A program made the position numbers and the translations under genes. The notes below the pieces were generated by a model that worked only from the letters and a program-made list of their open reading frames with translations, was not told the DNA's origin and did not search any database. A stretch of 11,811 bases of DNA from Alphaproteobacteria bacterium. GTDB lineage: Bacteria > Pseudomonadota > Alphaproteobacteria > UBA8366. Of the stretch, positions 6,256 to 11,811 are shown in pieces; positions within the stretch are counted from its first letter, which is position 1, and every line of letters starts with the position of its first letter. The stretch lies in NCBI GenBank assembly GCA_029861675.1, contig JAOTYV010000137.1, forward strand, positions 1-11,811. Direction: 5' to 3'.

Positions 6256-7787
6256 CAGCCCGCCGCTTTCGCCAAATCGCGGAATCGCCACAGCTCGGTC
6301 AGGCGGTACCCCGAGTAGCGTCCCAACAGCACCGTGAAGGCCAGCACCACCAACAGAATCTCCGGATAGAAGAAGAGCAGGTGTTCCATGTAGGTGATCG
6401 ACATCGCGAAAAAACAAACCATCGCGACGCCAAGGCTCCCCAGCCCCTGCTTGAAGGCCTCGCCCGGCCCGTTTTCATCCCAAATAATCGACATGCGCTC
6501 GATCGTCATCGTGATGATGACCAGCGGAAACAGCGCAATTGAAAGACCGCGGTCGATGCCAAGCTTGTTTGTCAGCAGACTGAGCAGCGCCATCAGCAGA
6601 ATTACCGAAATCAGCACGCAGGCCAGCCGCGGCACGATCAGCAGCTTCAGATATTCGAGATAGACCCGCACCAGCAAACCGGCGCCGACAACGACAACAA
6701 ACAGCACGATGCCCCAAATCAGGGTCGTTTCGCGAAAGGCCAGCGCGATCAGCACCGGCATGAACGTGCCAAATGTGGTGATCCCGATAACATTTCGCAG
6801 CAACACGAGAACGAGGACCCCGAGCGGAACCATCAGAATCAGCCGATAGACCTGCTGAGTGTCGAGCGGCAGCGTTAGCAAGGAAAAATCCAGGACCTTG
6901 CGCTCTGCAAAATTGGCAGGAACCAGCGCCGACCATTCGGCCGTTTCCGCGGCTCGCGCAACCGTGGTCATCGCCGTCACCTCGCCGGGCATACTGGATT
7001 GGATGAAGGCCGCGCCGCCACGCCACCACGGGAAATATTCCTCCGGGATACCCGGCGCACTTGAAGTAAGGGAAAACGGCTGCCAGGCGCCGCCGAAATG
7101 GACCTCTATCCAGTGAACGAAATTCACGTTCCGCGCCTGCGGCACCAATCGGACGCCACTTACCACGCGCGCCGGATGCCCGGCGAGATGCAAGACCTCG
7201 ACCGCCGCACGCGCGATCTCCAAGCGATCGCTACGGTTCGCCAAGAGCGTATCGACGCTATCGTCGATGCCGGCACGGCGGAATCGTTCCAAGACGGCGA
7301 GCGTCAATGTGGTCACATCCGCCGATTTCGCCTTGGCAGCATCGAGCACAGCCTGCGCCGCCAAGCGCCGGGCGCCCGACAAGGATGATTCCGGCTTGTC
7401 CAGCGTCTCTTCGTTGGGAGAAAAATCACGCCCCCGCGGCACTTTGTGCACGGTGAAGCGTGCATACAATATTTGGTCACCGTGTGCATCCCGGGTCGCG
7501 AACACGGTGCGGCGATTGACGCCTTCGAGCTGCGTCGACAGACCATATTCGCGCGCAACGAATATTTGATCGATCACCGCGTATTGGCCGGACTCCACCG
7601 GCGTCGGGATCGTTACCTTGATCGGTCCCATTCGGCCGCGAAACGAAATTCGGCTTTCGATTTGCCAGGTCTGCGTCGACTCGTTCGGCGTGAGCGGCAA
7701 ACCAAGCCCGGCCCATTTATATAAGAATATTGCGGTTCCTACCGCCGCCAGGACCGTCGCCAGTATGTATGCGTGGGTGTTTTTCAT
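6255..7787 (-). CDS. Membrane protein with inactive transglutaminase-like domain and seven C-terminal helices
   Basis: A 510-residue protein. One N-terminal membrane anchor (about 7-25) is followed by a large extracytoplasmic part (about 30-305) and then seven hydrophobic segments (about 312-332, 336-352, 356-378, 386-405, 413-430, 449-466, 469-488). The soluble part contains a transglutaminase-like core near 185-242 (RLEIARAAVEVLHLAGHPARVVSG, then FVHWIEVHFGGAWQPFSL). His225 remains, but the position of the catalytic Cys carries no Cys and the usual Asp after WxPF is absent, so it is predicted inactive. This is the known architecture 'inactive transglutaminase fused to seven transmembrane helices'. 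It may bind a peptide at the membrane and present it to its partners; that is inferred. The gene starts 4 nt after the protease stop and its own stop overlaps the ATP-grasp start, so the three form an operon. Confidence 0.88.
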   Translation of the reverse strand: MKNTHAYILATVLAAVGTAIFLYKWAGLGLPLTPNESTQTWQIESRISFRGRMGPIKVTIPTPVESGQYAVIDQIFVAREYGLSTQLEGVNRRTVFATRDAHGDQILYARFTVHKVPRGRDFSPNEETLDKPESSLSGARRLAAQAVLDAAKAKSADVTTLTLAVLERFRRAGIDDSVDTLLANRSDRLEIARAAVEVLHLAGHPARVVSGVRLVPQARNVNFVHWIEVHFGGAWQPFSLTSSAPGIPEEYFPWWRGGAAFIQSSMPGEVTAMTTVARAAETAEWSALVPANFAERKVLDFSLLTLPLDTQQVYRLILMVPLGVLVLVLLRNVIGITTFGTFMPVLIALAFRETTLIWGIVLFVVVVGAGLLVRVYLEYLKLLIVPRLACVLISVILLMALLSLLTNKLGIDRGLSIALFPLVIITMTIERMSIIWDENGPGEAFKQGLGSLGVAMVCFFAMSITYMEHLLFFYPEILLVVLAFTVLLGRYSGYRLTELWRFRDLAKAAG

Positions 7788-7791
7788 GCTG

Positions 7792-8289
7792 TCAGTTCGG
7801 TGAACGCTTGGAACAACGCGGCTCGGAGGTGAATTGCCGCGAGGGATCCACCAATATTTTCGCTTTCAGAAAGCGCCGTCCTATCAACATCGGATGATTC
7901 AAATGCGCGCGGTTGGCAAGGTTCACCTGCGTTTTTCGGTAGACTTCACCAACGCAGACGCCAAGCTCGATGACCGGCCTGACGACCGTCGGTGCATCAC
8001 TACGCCGAATCCGCGACACGCGAACGACGGGACGTTCGAATCGAAACGATCCCCCCTTCCGGTCAGAAACGCTAAATCGGACCCAGGTCTTGCCGGCGCG
8101 CTTGAATTCCTCATATCGCGCAACGTCGATGGAACTCGTCGAGGCGCCGGTATCGAGCTTCGCCAAAATCTTCATGCCGCTCGGCAAAATTTCCACAGGC
8201 TCCACCCAACCCATCACCAGCGTCGACTGCGCATGTGCGCCCGGCACCACGAACACAAAAAATATCAACAATGCTCCAAGAATTCGCAT
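7792..8289 (-). CDS. Secreted retropepsin-like aspartic protease (RimB/'ATP-dependent zinc protease' family)
   Basis: A 165-residue protein. Residues 1-20 form a signal peptide (MRILGALLIFFVFVVPGAHA, likely cut before Gln21), so the enzyme should act in the periplasm. The catalytic motif of retropepsin-like enzymes is clear: LDTGASTSS with Asp46, followed later by the hydrophobic-Gly element HPMLIGRRFL (132-141). The family (Pfam Zn_protease) was once called ATP-dependent zinc protease, but its fold and DTG motif point to a dimeric aspartic protease. Relatives are often encoded beside RimK-type ligases. The gene heads a compact operon: 4 nt separate its stop from the dead-transglutaminase membrane gene. 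A GGCGG-like site precedes the ATG and is weak. A role in trimming or hydrolysing peptides made or bound by its neighbours is inferred. Confidence 0.85.
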   Translation of the reverse strand: MRILGALLIFFVFVVPGAHAQSTLVMGWVEPVEILPSGMKILAKLDTGASTSSIDVARYEEFKRAGKTWVRFSVSDRKGGSFRFERPVVRVSRIRRSDAPTVVRPVIELGVCVGEVYRKTQVNLANRAHLNHPMLIGRRFLKAKILVDPSRQFTSEPRCSKRSPN

Positions 8290-8835
8290 CAGCCGCCAAT
8301 CAAAAGCTCAAAGTATTCGCGGCCAGGAATTGAAAAACCATCACCACCGAATTTGCGGCCCCATTCTATGTTCATTTTTCAGATTAGTATGCCCAAGATA
8401 TGCGGCGATGTTGACGATTCAATGGCCGGGCACAACTCGCGAGCCGGATCCGCGGTACTTGGATCTGAAATTGCATCCGCGCACGCGGCGAATGTCGATC
8501 GATCGGAGAAGTTCCAATCCATCGAGGGCGATGTCTTCGATGTCGATTTAAGCCCGGTAGGCCGCTGTGTCCCGGCTGCTCACGATCCCCGGCAGACACG
8601 TGGCAATCAATGCACCAACCACATTCTCCATCACGATCCCGTCAAAGATTAGTTGAACAGCCTGTCCGGCGACCATACCTTGGGGAACCGAATGGCATCG
8701 CTTCGCGGCGGTGTGAACCGCAATCTTCCGACCCGGATGCCGATTTCAAACTCAGACCGTCGGCGTATGGCAAAGAATACCGACATCGCGGAGGCGCCGA
8801 GGCGCCGTTCCCGCGACAGAAAGGACGACCGAATA
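8290..8835. other. 546-nt region without a recognisable gene, between divergent units
   Basis: This stretch separates the protease operon (minus) from the DUF4168 gene (plus) and must hold promoters for both, though none is obvious by eye. Part of it (about 8320-8400) is relatively AT-rich, and 8791-8806 contains a short tandem of GAGGCGCC. Open frames are present on both strands (for example a 42-codon minus frame at 8548-8676), but none has a good ribosome binding site or a recognisable family. Confidence 0.4.
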
Positions 8836-9249
8836 ATGCACCGCCTGCTTCGTAGCCTTCGCTTTGCCGCCGTCTTGACGCCCGTATTGTTGATTAATTT
8901 CGGACCTATCGCCGCTGCAGCGGAGACCTCGCGCGGCGCGTTCATCACGGCGCAAGCGCCGCCCGCCGCAGTGTCCGAAACTCTCATCATATCCTTCGCC
9001 GCCGCCGCCACCAAAATTCTGGGAATTCGCGAAAAATACCTTCCTCAAATAAAGACCGCGCCAAACGAGGAAGCGGCCTCCAAGATTTTCAAGAAGGCCC
9101 AGACCGAAATGCGCGCCATCTTAACGGTGGAGAAGTTGACCGAAGCTCAGTACAACGAGGTTGTCGAAGCCGCGCGCGCGGACCTGGCGCTGGCGGGAAA
9201 AATTCAAAAGATGATCGACAAGAACAAGGCGACGACCAAGAAAAAATAG
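8836..9249 (+). CDS. Secreted DUF4168-like protein
   Basis: A 137-residue protein from ATG 8836, with AAGGA about 10 nt upstream. An in-frame ATG at 8653 would give a longer protein but would place the signal peptide internally, so it is rejected. Residues 1-29 form a signal peptide (RLLRSLRF, then a hydrophobic core, ending IAAAAE). The mature part is mostly helical and Ala/Lys-rich. Its second half, around MRAILTVEKLTEAQYNEVVEAARAD, followed by LAGKIQKMI, matches the DUF4168 pattern of a 'gLTVexYNeI' helix followed by a 'pxLxxkI' helix. It is probably periplasmic. DUF4168 proteins have no established function. The C-terminal end is very basic (KNKATTKKK). The gene starts a plus-strand series that includes the 49-residue gene 60 nt downstream. 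Confidence 0.72.
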   Translation: MHRLLRSLRFAAVLTPVLLINFGPIAAAAETSRGAFITAQAPPAAVSETLIISFAAAATKILGIREKYLPQIKTAPNEEAASKIFKKAQTEMRAILTVEKLTEAQYNEVVEAARADLALAGKIQKMIDKNKATTKKK

Positions 9250-9309
9250 TCGGGTGACGGTTTCGCGTTCCGCGGACGCGCATCCCAATAACTAGATCAA
9301 GGACTCGAA

Positions 9310-9459
9310 ATGGCACGAAAAAGAACCAATTACCGCGTCGAACGCATGCAGCGCGATCAGGCAAAAGCCGCAAAAAAGCGCGAAAAAGAAGAGCGGAAAC
9401 GCGCAGGCAAGAACGAGCCGGCGGCCGTCGAGGTTGCCGAAGCAACGGAAACCGAATAG
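9310..9459 (+). CDS. Small highly charged hypothetical protein, 49 residues
   Basis: A short frame from ATG 9310 to TAG 9457-9459 encodes 49 residues. AAGGA at 9299-9303 lies 6 nt before the ATG, which supports translation. The first 35 residues are very basic (MARKRTNYRVERMQRDQAKA, then AAKKREKEERKRAGK) and should form one charged helix; the tail is acidic and Ala-rich, ending EATETE. Similar short 'MARKR-YR-ERMQR' proteins are familiar from alphaproteobacterial genomes as conserved hypotheticals, but no function is known to me. It has no signal peptide or membrane segment. RNA, ribosome or nucleoid association is a guess from charge alone. Confidence 0.65.
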   Translation: MARKRTNYRVERMQRDQAKAAKKREKEERKRAGKNEPAAVEVAEATETE

Positions 9460-9471
9460 GCGCGCGCAACG

Positions 9472-9507
9472 CCGTGGCATTGCCGGGCCGCACGACCGAT
9501 GCCACGG
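9472..9507. repeat. Perfect 9-bp inverted repeat between the 49-residue gene and the GFA gene
   Basis: CCGTGGCAT (9472-9480) pairs with ATGCCACGG (9499-9507) around an 18-nt spacer, extended by one U-G and one G-C pair inside. It begins 13 nt after the small gene stop and ends 27 nt before the GFA start. No T-run follows, so it could be a weak terminator, an mRNA stability hairpin or an operator. Confidence 0.4.
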
Positions 9508-9533
9508 GAAATTGACGACTCTTGGGGGTTCCG

Positions 9534-9995
9534 ATGACGAGTGCTCAAGCGGGCGGCTGCCAATGCGGCAATATCAGGTACGAAATTACCGCCGAGCCGC
9601 ACACCCTATATGTCTGCCACTGCACGGATTGCCAGCGTCAATCGTCGAGCGCCTTCGGCATGTCGATGTCGGTAGCGCGCGATGCGTTCACGATCACCAA
9701 GGGCACGCCCAAGACGTGGCGTACGGTGACGGACAGCGGCCGCGAGAAAATATGTAAATTCTGCGCCGAGTGTGGCACCCGGCTGTATCACGAGCCGGCG
9801 CGCGACAAAGCGATCTACAATATTAAGCCCGGCACGCTGGACGACACGAGCTGGCTTACCCCCGCGGGGCATCTTTGGACCCAAAGCGCACAACCCTGGG
9901 TGCCGATCCCCGATGACGGCAAAATGCTGACCTATGACACCCAACCGCCGGATTTTCAGCCGCTCTTGGATAAATATCAGTCAACCGGCCGATGA
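9534..9995 (+). CDS. GFA family protein (glutathione-dependent formaldehyde-activating enzyme-like)
   Basis: A 153-residue cytosolic protein. ATG 9534 is chosen because GGGGG (9524-9528) precedes it by 5 nt; an in-frame TTG at 9522 has no such site. Zinc-binding cysteines of the GFA/CENP-V fold are all visible: GGCQCG (C9, C11), CHCTDCQRQSSSAFG (C28, C30, C33) and FCAECGTRLYHEP (C77, C80), with an extra C74. The founding member is S-(hydroxymethyl)glutathione synthase of Paracoccus, but most relatives are not formaldehyde enzymes, and no formaldehyde dehydrogenase gene lies nearby here. The short length is normal for the family. A small-molecule or glutathione-adduct role is inferred from the family only. 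Confidence 0.9.
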   Translation: MTSAQAGGCQCGNIRYEITAEPHTLYVCHCTDCQRQSSSAFGMSMSVARDAFTITKGTPKTWRTVTDSGREKICKFCAECGTRLYHEPARDKAIYNIKPGTLDDTSWLTPAGHLWTQSAQPWVPIPDDGKMLTYDTQPPDFQPLLDKYQSTGR

Positions 9996-10118
9996 TTCCA
10001 CGGCAGGGCTAACCCGCGCAGCGTATGGCGCCACGCCGCCGTTTGACCTAAAATGGGCCAACCGGCGATTCGGACCGCCGCTCAGAGACGGTCATCCAAC
10101 GACAAGGAGGGATCGGCC

Positions 10119-11099
10119 ATGCCCGATACACCGAGAATGCTCGAACGCCGCATCGACGACCCGATCGCCTGGACCGCAGACACGCTGCTGCCCAACGACG
10201 GATTGGTCGAGATCGATGCGGCTTGCCTCGCGGAAATCCGCGCCGTCGCTGCCATATTGCGCGACAATCCCCTGCCGGTAGAAGCGCTCGAGCCCGACGA
10301 TTTCGAAATGCCCGCGTGCCGCGCCTTGATGGGCGGCGTCAAGCACACCCTCGATGACGGTGTTGGATTTGCGATCCTGAGCTCCCTGCCGGTCGACGAA
10401 TTCGAAGAACCCGTCGCCAAGGGTATTTATTGGATATTGCTCTCCATGCTCGGCACCACGGTGGCGCAAAAATGGGATGGCCTGATGCTGTACGACGTGA
10501 CCGACACCGGCAAGACTTCCGGCGCGGGAAAGGGCGTACGTGGCTCGAAAACCAACGGCGGCCAGTCCTATCACACCGATAACAGCTACAACCTACCGCC
10601 CAATTATGTGTCGCTATTGTGCCTGCAAACCGCCATGGAAGGCGGTATCAGCGGGCTGGTCAGCTTCTATGCCGCGCACAACTTGCTGCTGGAGGAACAC
10701 AAGGATCTGTTGCCCCGCTTGTATCGGCCGTTCTATTTCGAACGCCACCGCGAGCATGCGCCGAACGACTGCCTGTACTCCGAAAAACCGATATTCGAAT
10801 ACAATGGCGAAGGCCTCGGTGTATCGCTTTCAACCGGACGGGTCCGGGACGGCTATGTCGTGGCCGGCGAGCAAATGGACAATGAGACCGCCGCCGCGAT
10901 CGATACGCTCGACACCGTGCTCGAAGACCCTCGCCTGGGTAAATCCTTTGCTTTCGAACGCGGGCAGATACAGATCGCCAACAATCGAAAGCTAGGCCAC
11001 CGGCGCACCGCTTTCACCGATTGGCCGGAGCCGGACCGCAAGCGGCACCTCGTCCGCATTTGGGTGCGCAATCACGGGCGCCGGTTCTACGGCGGCTGA
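10119..11099 (+). CDS. TauD/TfdA family Fe(II)/2-oxoglutarate-dependent dioxygenase
   Basis: A 326-residue protein. The start at ATG 10119 is firmly supported by AAGGAGG (10104-10110) 8 nt upstream; a longer frame from 10053 has no such site. The TauD/TfdA iron triad is visible: H152-x-D154 in QSYHTDNSYN and H294 in KLGHRRTAF, with the 2-oxoglutarate-binding Arg expected in KRHLVRIWVR (about 309-316). The segment from NNRKLGHRRTAF through to WVR is typical of the family's C-terminal core. Such enzymes hydroxylate small substrates using O2 and 2-oxoglutarate. The substrate cannot be told from sequence; TauD and TfdA act on taurine and 2,4-D, but nothing nearby points to either. It lies 123 nt after the GFA gene and may have its own promoter. 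Confidence 0.9.
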   Translation: MPDTPRMLERRIDDPIAWTADTLLPNDGLVEIDAACLAEIRAVAAILRDNPLPVEALEPDDFEMPACRALMGGVKHTLDDGVGFAILSSLPVDEFEEPVAKGIYWILLSMLGTTVAQKWDGLMLYDVTDTGKTSGAGKGVRGSKTNGGQSYHTDNSYNLPPNYVSLLCLQTAMEGGISGLVSFYAAHNLLLEEHKDLLPRLYRPFYFERHREHAPNDCLYSEKPIFEYNGEGLGVSLSTGRVRDGYVVAGEQMDNETAAAIDTLDTVLEDPRLGKSFAFERGQIQIANNRKLGHRRTAFTDWPEPDRKRHLVRIWVRNHGRRFYGG

Positions 11100-11186
11100 T
11101 GCGACGGCGCGGCGATGCCAGTCCGGCGCTAATCCACCGCCGAATATCCGCCGGGCCCCTAACCCCTGCGGCCTGATTAATTCGTT

Positions 11187-11233
11187 TCTCCTTATAAGAA
11201 GCCCGCTCGGCTGAAAAACCGACTATAAGGAGA
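11187..11233 (+). promoter_or_regulatory. Hairpin that encloses the ribosome binding site of the small secreted protein
   Basis: TCTCCTTATA (11187-11196) is a perfect 10-nt complement of TATAAGGAGA (11224-11233), which contains the AAGGAG ribosome binding site of the gene starting at 11241. A second inner stem, TCGG (11207-11210) with CCGA (11219-11222), closes an 8-nt loop, leaving a 10-nt bulge on the 5' side. The folded RNA would hide the ribosome binding site, as in RNA thermometers and other translational switches. An alternative reading is a DNA operator, or a -10 box inside CTTATAAG that would leave the 5' arm out of the transcript. Confidence 0.5.
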
Positions 11234-11240
11234 CGGCACC

Positions 11241-11540
11241 ATGGCAAGATTAATCGTATTGGCGCTCGCCGGCATCGCATTTGCGTCATTGTCCGCATCC
11301 GCGGAGGAAAAGCGTCCCTGCGGCAATCGCGCGGCAATCGTCAAGAAGCTCGATGCCAAATTTCAGGAAGCCGGCCAGGCGCGCGGCCTCGTGTCCGAAA
11401 CGCAGATCGTCGAAGTTTTTGTTTCGCCTGCCAAAACCTGGACAATGCTGGTTTCCTATCCGAACGGCACGAGTTGCATTATGGCCAGCGGTCAAGCATG
11501 GCATCAGTTGCCGGTCACACTCGCGGGAAATGGCGTCTAA
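11241..11540 (+). CDS. Small secreted hypothetical protein with two cysteines
   Basis: A 99-residue protein. AAGGAG (11227-11232) lies 8 nt before the ATG. Residues 1-21 form a signal peptide (MARLIVLALAGIAFASLSASA, cut before EEKRPCG). The mature part of about 78 residues has two cysteines, one right after the signal (PCGNRAAIVKKL) and one near the end (GTSCIMASGQAW), probably joined as a disulfide in the periplasm. In between are a helix (AAIVKKLDAKFQEAG) and strands (TQIVEVFVS, TWTMLVSY). I do not recognise a named family, though short secreted proteins with this layout are common in alphaproteobacteria. The leader carries a stem that covers the ribosome binding site, so translation may be controlled. 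It is followed by the insertion sequence from about 11601. Confidence 0.7.
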   Translation: MARLIVLALAGIAFASLSASAEEKRPCGNRAAIVKKLDAKFQEAGQARGLVSETQIVEVFVSPAKTWTMLVSYPNGTSCIMASGQAWHQLPVTLAGNGV

Positions 11541-11600
11541 AACAAATCCCGAGCGAACCGAAACGATCCGCGACGGCGTATTTGCGTAAAAACAAAACGA

Positions 11601-11642
11601 TAGACCATTTCACTTGAGTCAATTTAAACAAGAAATGGTCTA
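11601..11642. repeat. 11-bp palindrome at the insertion sequence end, overlapping the transposase stop
   Basis: TAGACCATTTC (11601-11611) and GAAATGGTCTA (11632-11642) are perfect inverted repeats around a 20-nt spacer. The inner arm includes the transposase stop codon (complement of 11640-11642). The outer arm probably marks the IS end; the TA at its edge could be part of the target duplication. The stem may also stop transcription leaving the IS. Confidence 0.5.
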
Positions 11643-11811
11643 GGTCACCGACTCATAAGTTCGCAGCCAAATCCGCAATGAGGCGAGTTGGACGGATGCG
11701 AGGTAGTTGTCGTCTCTTTTGTCGTGTCGTGTTGCGACAGCGCGGAAATGTTTGAGTTTGTTGAAGAACCGCTCGACGGCGTTGCGCTGGCGGTAAACCC
11801 AGGAGCTGAAG
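11640..11811 (-). CDS. IS5-family transposase, C-terminal part only
   Basis: Reading on the minus strand from the right edge, 56 codons are visible, ending in TAG (complement of 11640-11642). The start lies outside the window. The stretch YRQRNAVERFFNKLK shows the Y-(2)-R-(3)-E-(6)-K signature of the IS4/IS5 DDE transposases, in which the E is the last catalytic acidic residue. The segment HFRAVATRHDKRDDNYLASV and the ending LRTYESVT resemble the IS427-type members common in alphaproteobacteria. No frameshift appears in the visible part, so the copy may be intact. It was inserted downstream of the small secreted protein gene, not inside any gene seen here. Confidence 0.85.
   Translation of the reverse strand, partial: FSSWVYRQRNAVERFFNKLKHFRAVATRHDKRDDNYLASVQLASLRIWLRTYESVT

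Larger units (their letters stand above)
11601..11811 (-). mobile_element. Partial IS5-family insertion sequence, one end in the window
   Basis: The transposase C-terminus (see its entry) and the terminal palindrome identify the end of an insertion sequence that continues beyond the right edge. The boundary at about 11601-11603 is inferred from where the palindrome starts, since the other end and the target duplication are not visible. Confidence 0.65.

Noticed and set aside
6256..6417. 54-residue N-terminal extension of the ATP-grasp protein
   Set aside because: It would overlap the upstream membrane-protein gene in another frame, and family members start at the equivalent of ATG 6255, which is coupled to the upstream stop.
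7834..8652. A long open plus-strand frame (272 codons) across the protease gene and the gap after it
   Set aside because: It lies opposite the clear protease gene, has no recognisable domain, and its composition is that of an antisense shadow (rich in Arg, His, Pro).
8649..9014. Minus-strand frame opposite the DUF4168 gene, ending in VWSPDRLFN
   Set aside because: No ribosome binding site and no family match; it overlaps the plus-strand gene, which has a proper signal peptide and ribosome binding site.
9264..9280. Short hairpin CGCGT/ACGCG after the DUF4168 gene
   Set aside because: Only five base pairs and no T-run; too weak to call a terminator.

Overview
The window looks like chromosomal DNA from a GC-rich, probably free-living alphaproteobacterium of the Rhodospirillales type. 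The evidence is the gene families present (TctB, MmgE/PrpD, CapA-like, GFA, TauD/TfdA), strong GGAGG-type ribosome binding sites and a NarL-like receiver of the 'FREGL' type. Taxonomy is an inference from gene content, not from a marker gene. No tRNA, rRNA or CRISPR array was seen.

Layout from left to right. (1) 1-530: the 3' part of a TctB-type small membrane subunit of a tripartite tricarboxylate transporter. It converges, across a strong hairpin, on an MmgE/PrpD-family gene (586-1947, minus). (2) 2210-3241: a CapA-like metallophosphoesterase-fold protein (plus), which converges on a small unusual regulator (3302-3910, minus) with a degenerate receiver domain and a C-terminal zinc ribbon instead of a DNA-binding helix-turn-helix. 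The regulator lies below a long, very AT-rich leader (3911-4330). (3) 4331-8289: a minus-strand gene set read as retropepsin-like protease, then a membrane protein with a dead transglutaminase domain and seven helices, then a RimK-related ATP-grasp ligase, then an Amidase_2/SH3 protein. The first three are tightly packed (4-nt gap, then a 1-nt stop/start overlap). They match a trio known from comparative genomics as a predicted, uncharacterised peptide-ligation/processing system. The amidase is a possible fourth member.

(4) 8290-8835: a 546-nt region without a recognisable gene, between divergent units. (5) 8836-11540, all plus strand: a secreted DUF4168 protein, a 49-residue highly charged protein, a GFA-family zinc protein, a TauD/TfdA-type Fe(II)/2-oxoglutarate dioxygenase and a small secreted two-cysteine protein. 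(6) 11601-11811: the terminal part of an IS5-type insertion sequence, with the transposase C-terminus read on the minus strand.

The most interesting points are: the protease/dead-transglutaminase/ATP-grasp operon with its adjoining cell-wall amidase; the receiver-plus-zinc-ribbon protein without an output domain; and two genes (3302-3910 and 11241-11540) whose ribosome binding sites lie inside perfect inverted repeats, suggesting translation control by RNA structure. These regulatory ideas are inferences from the sequence only.
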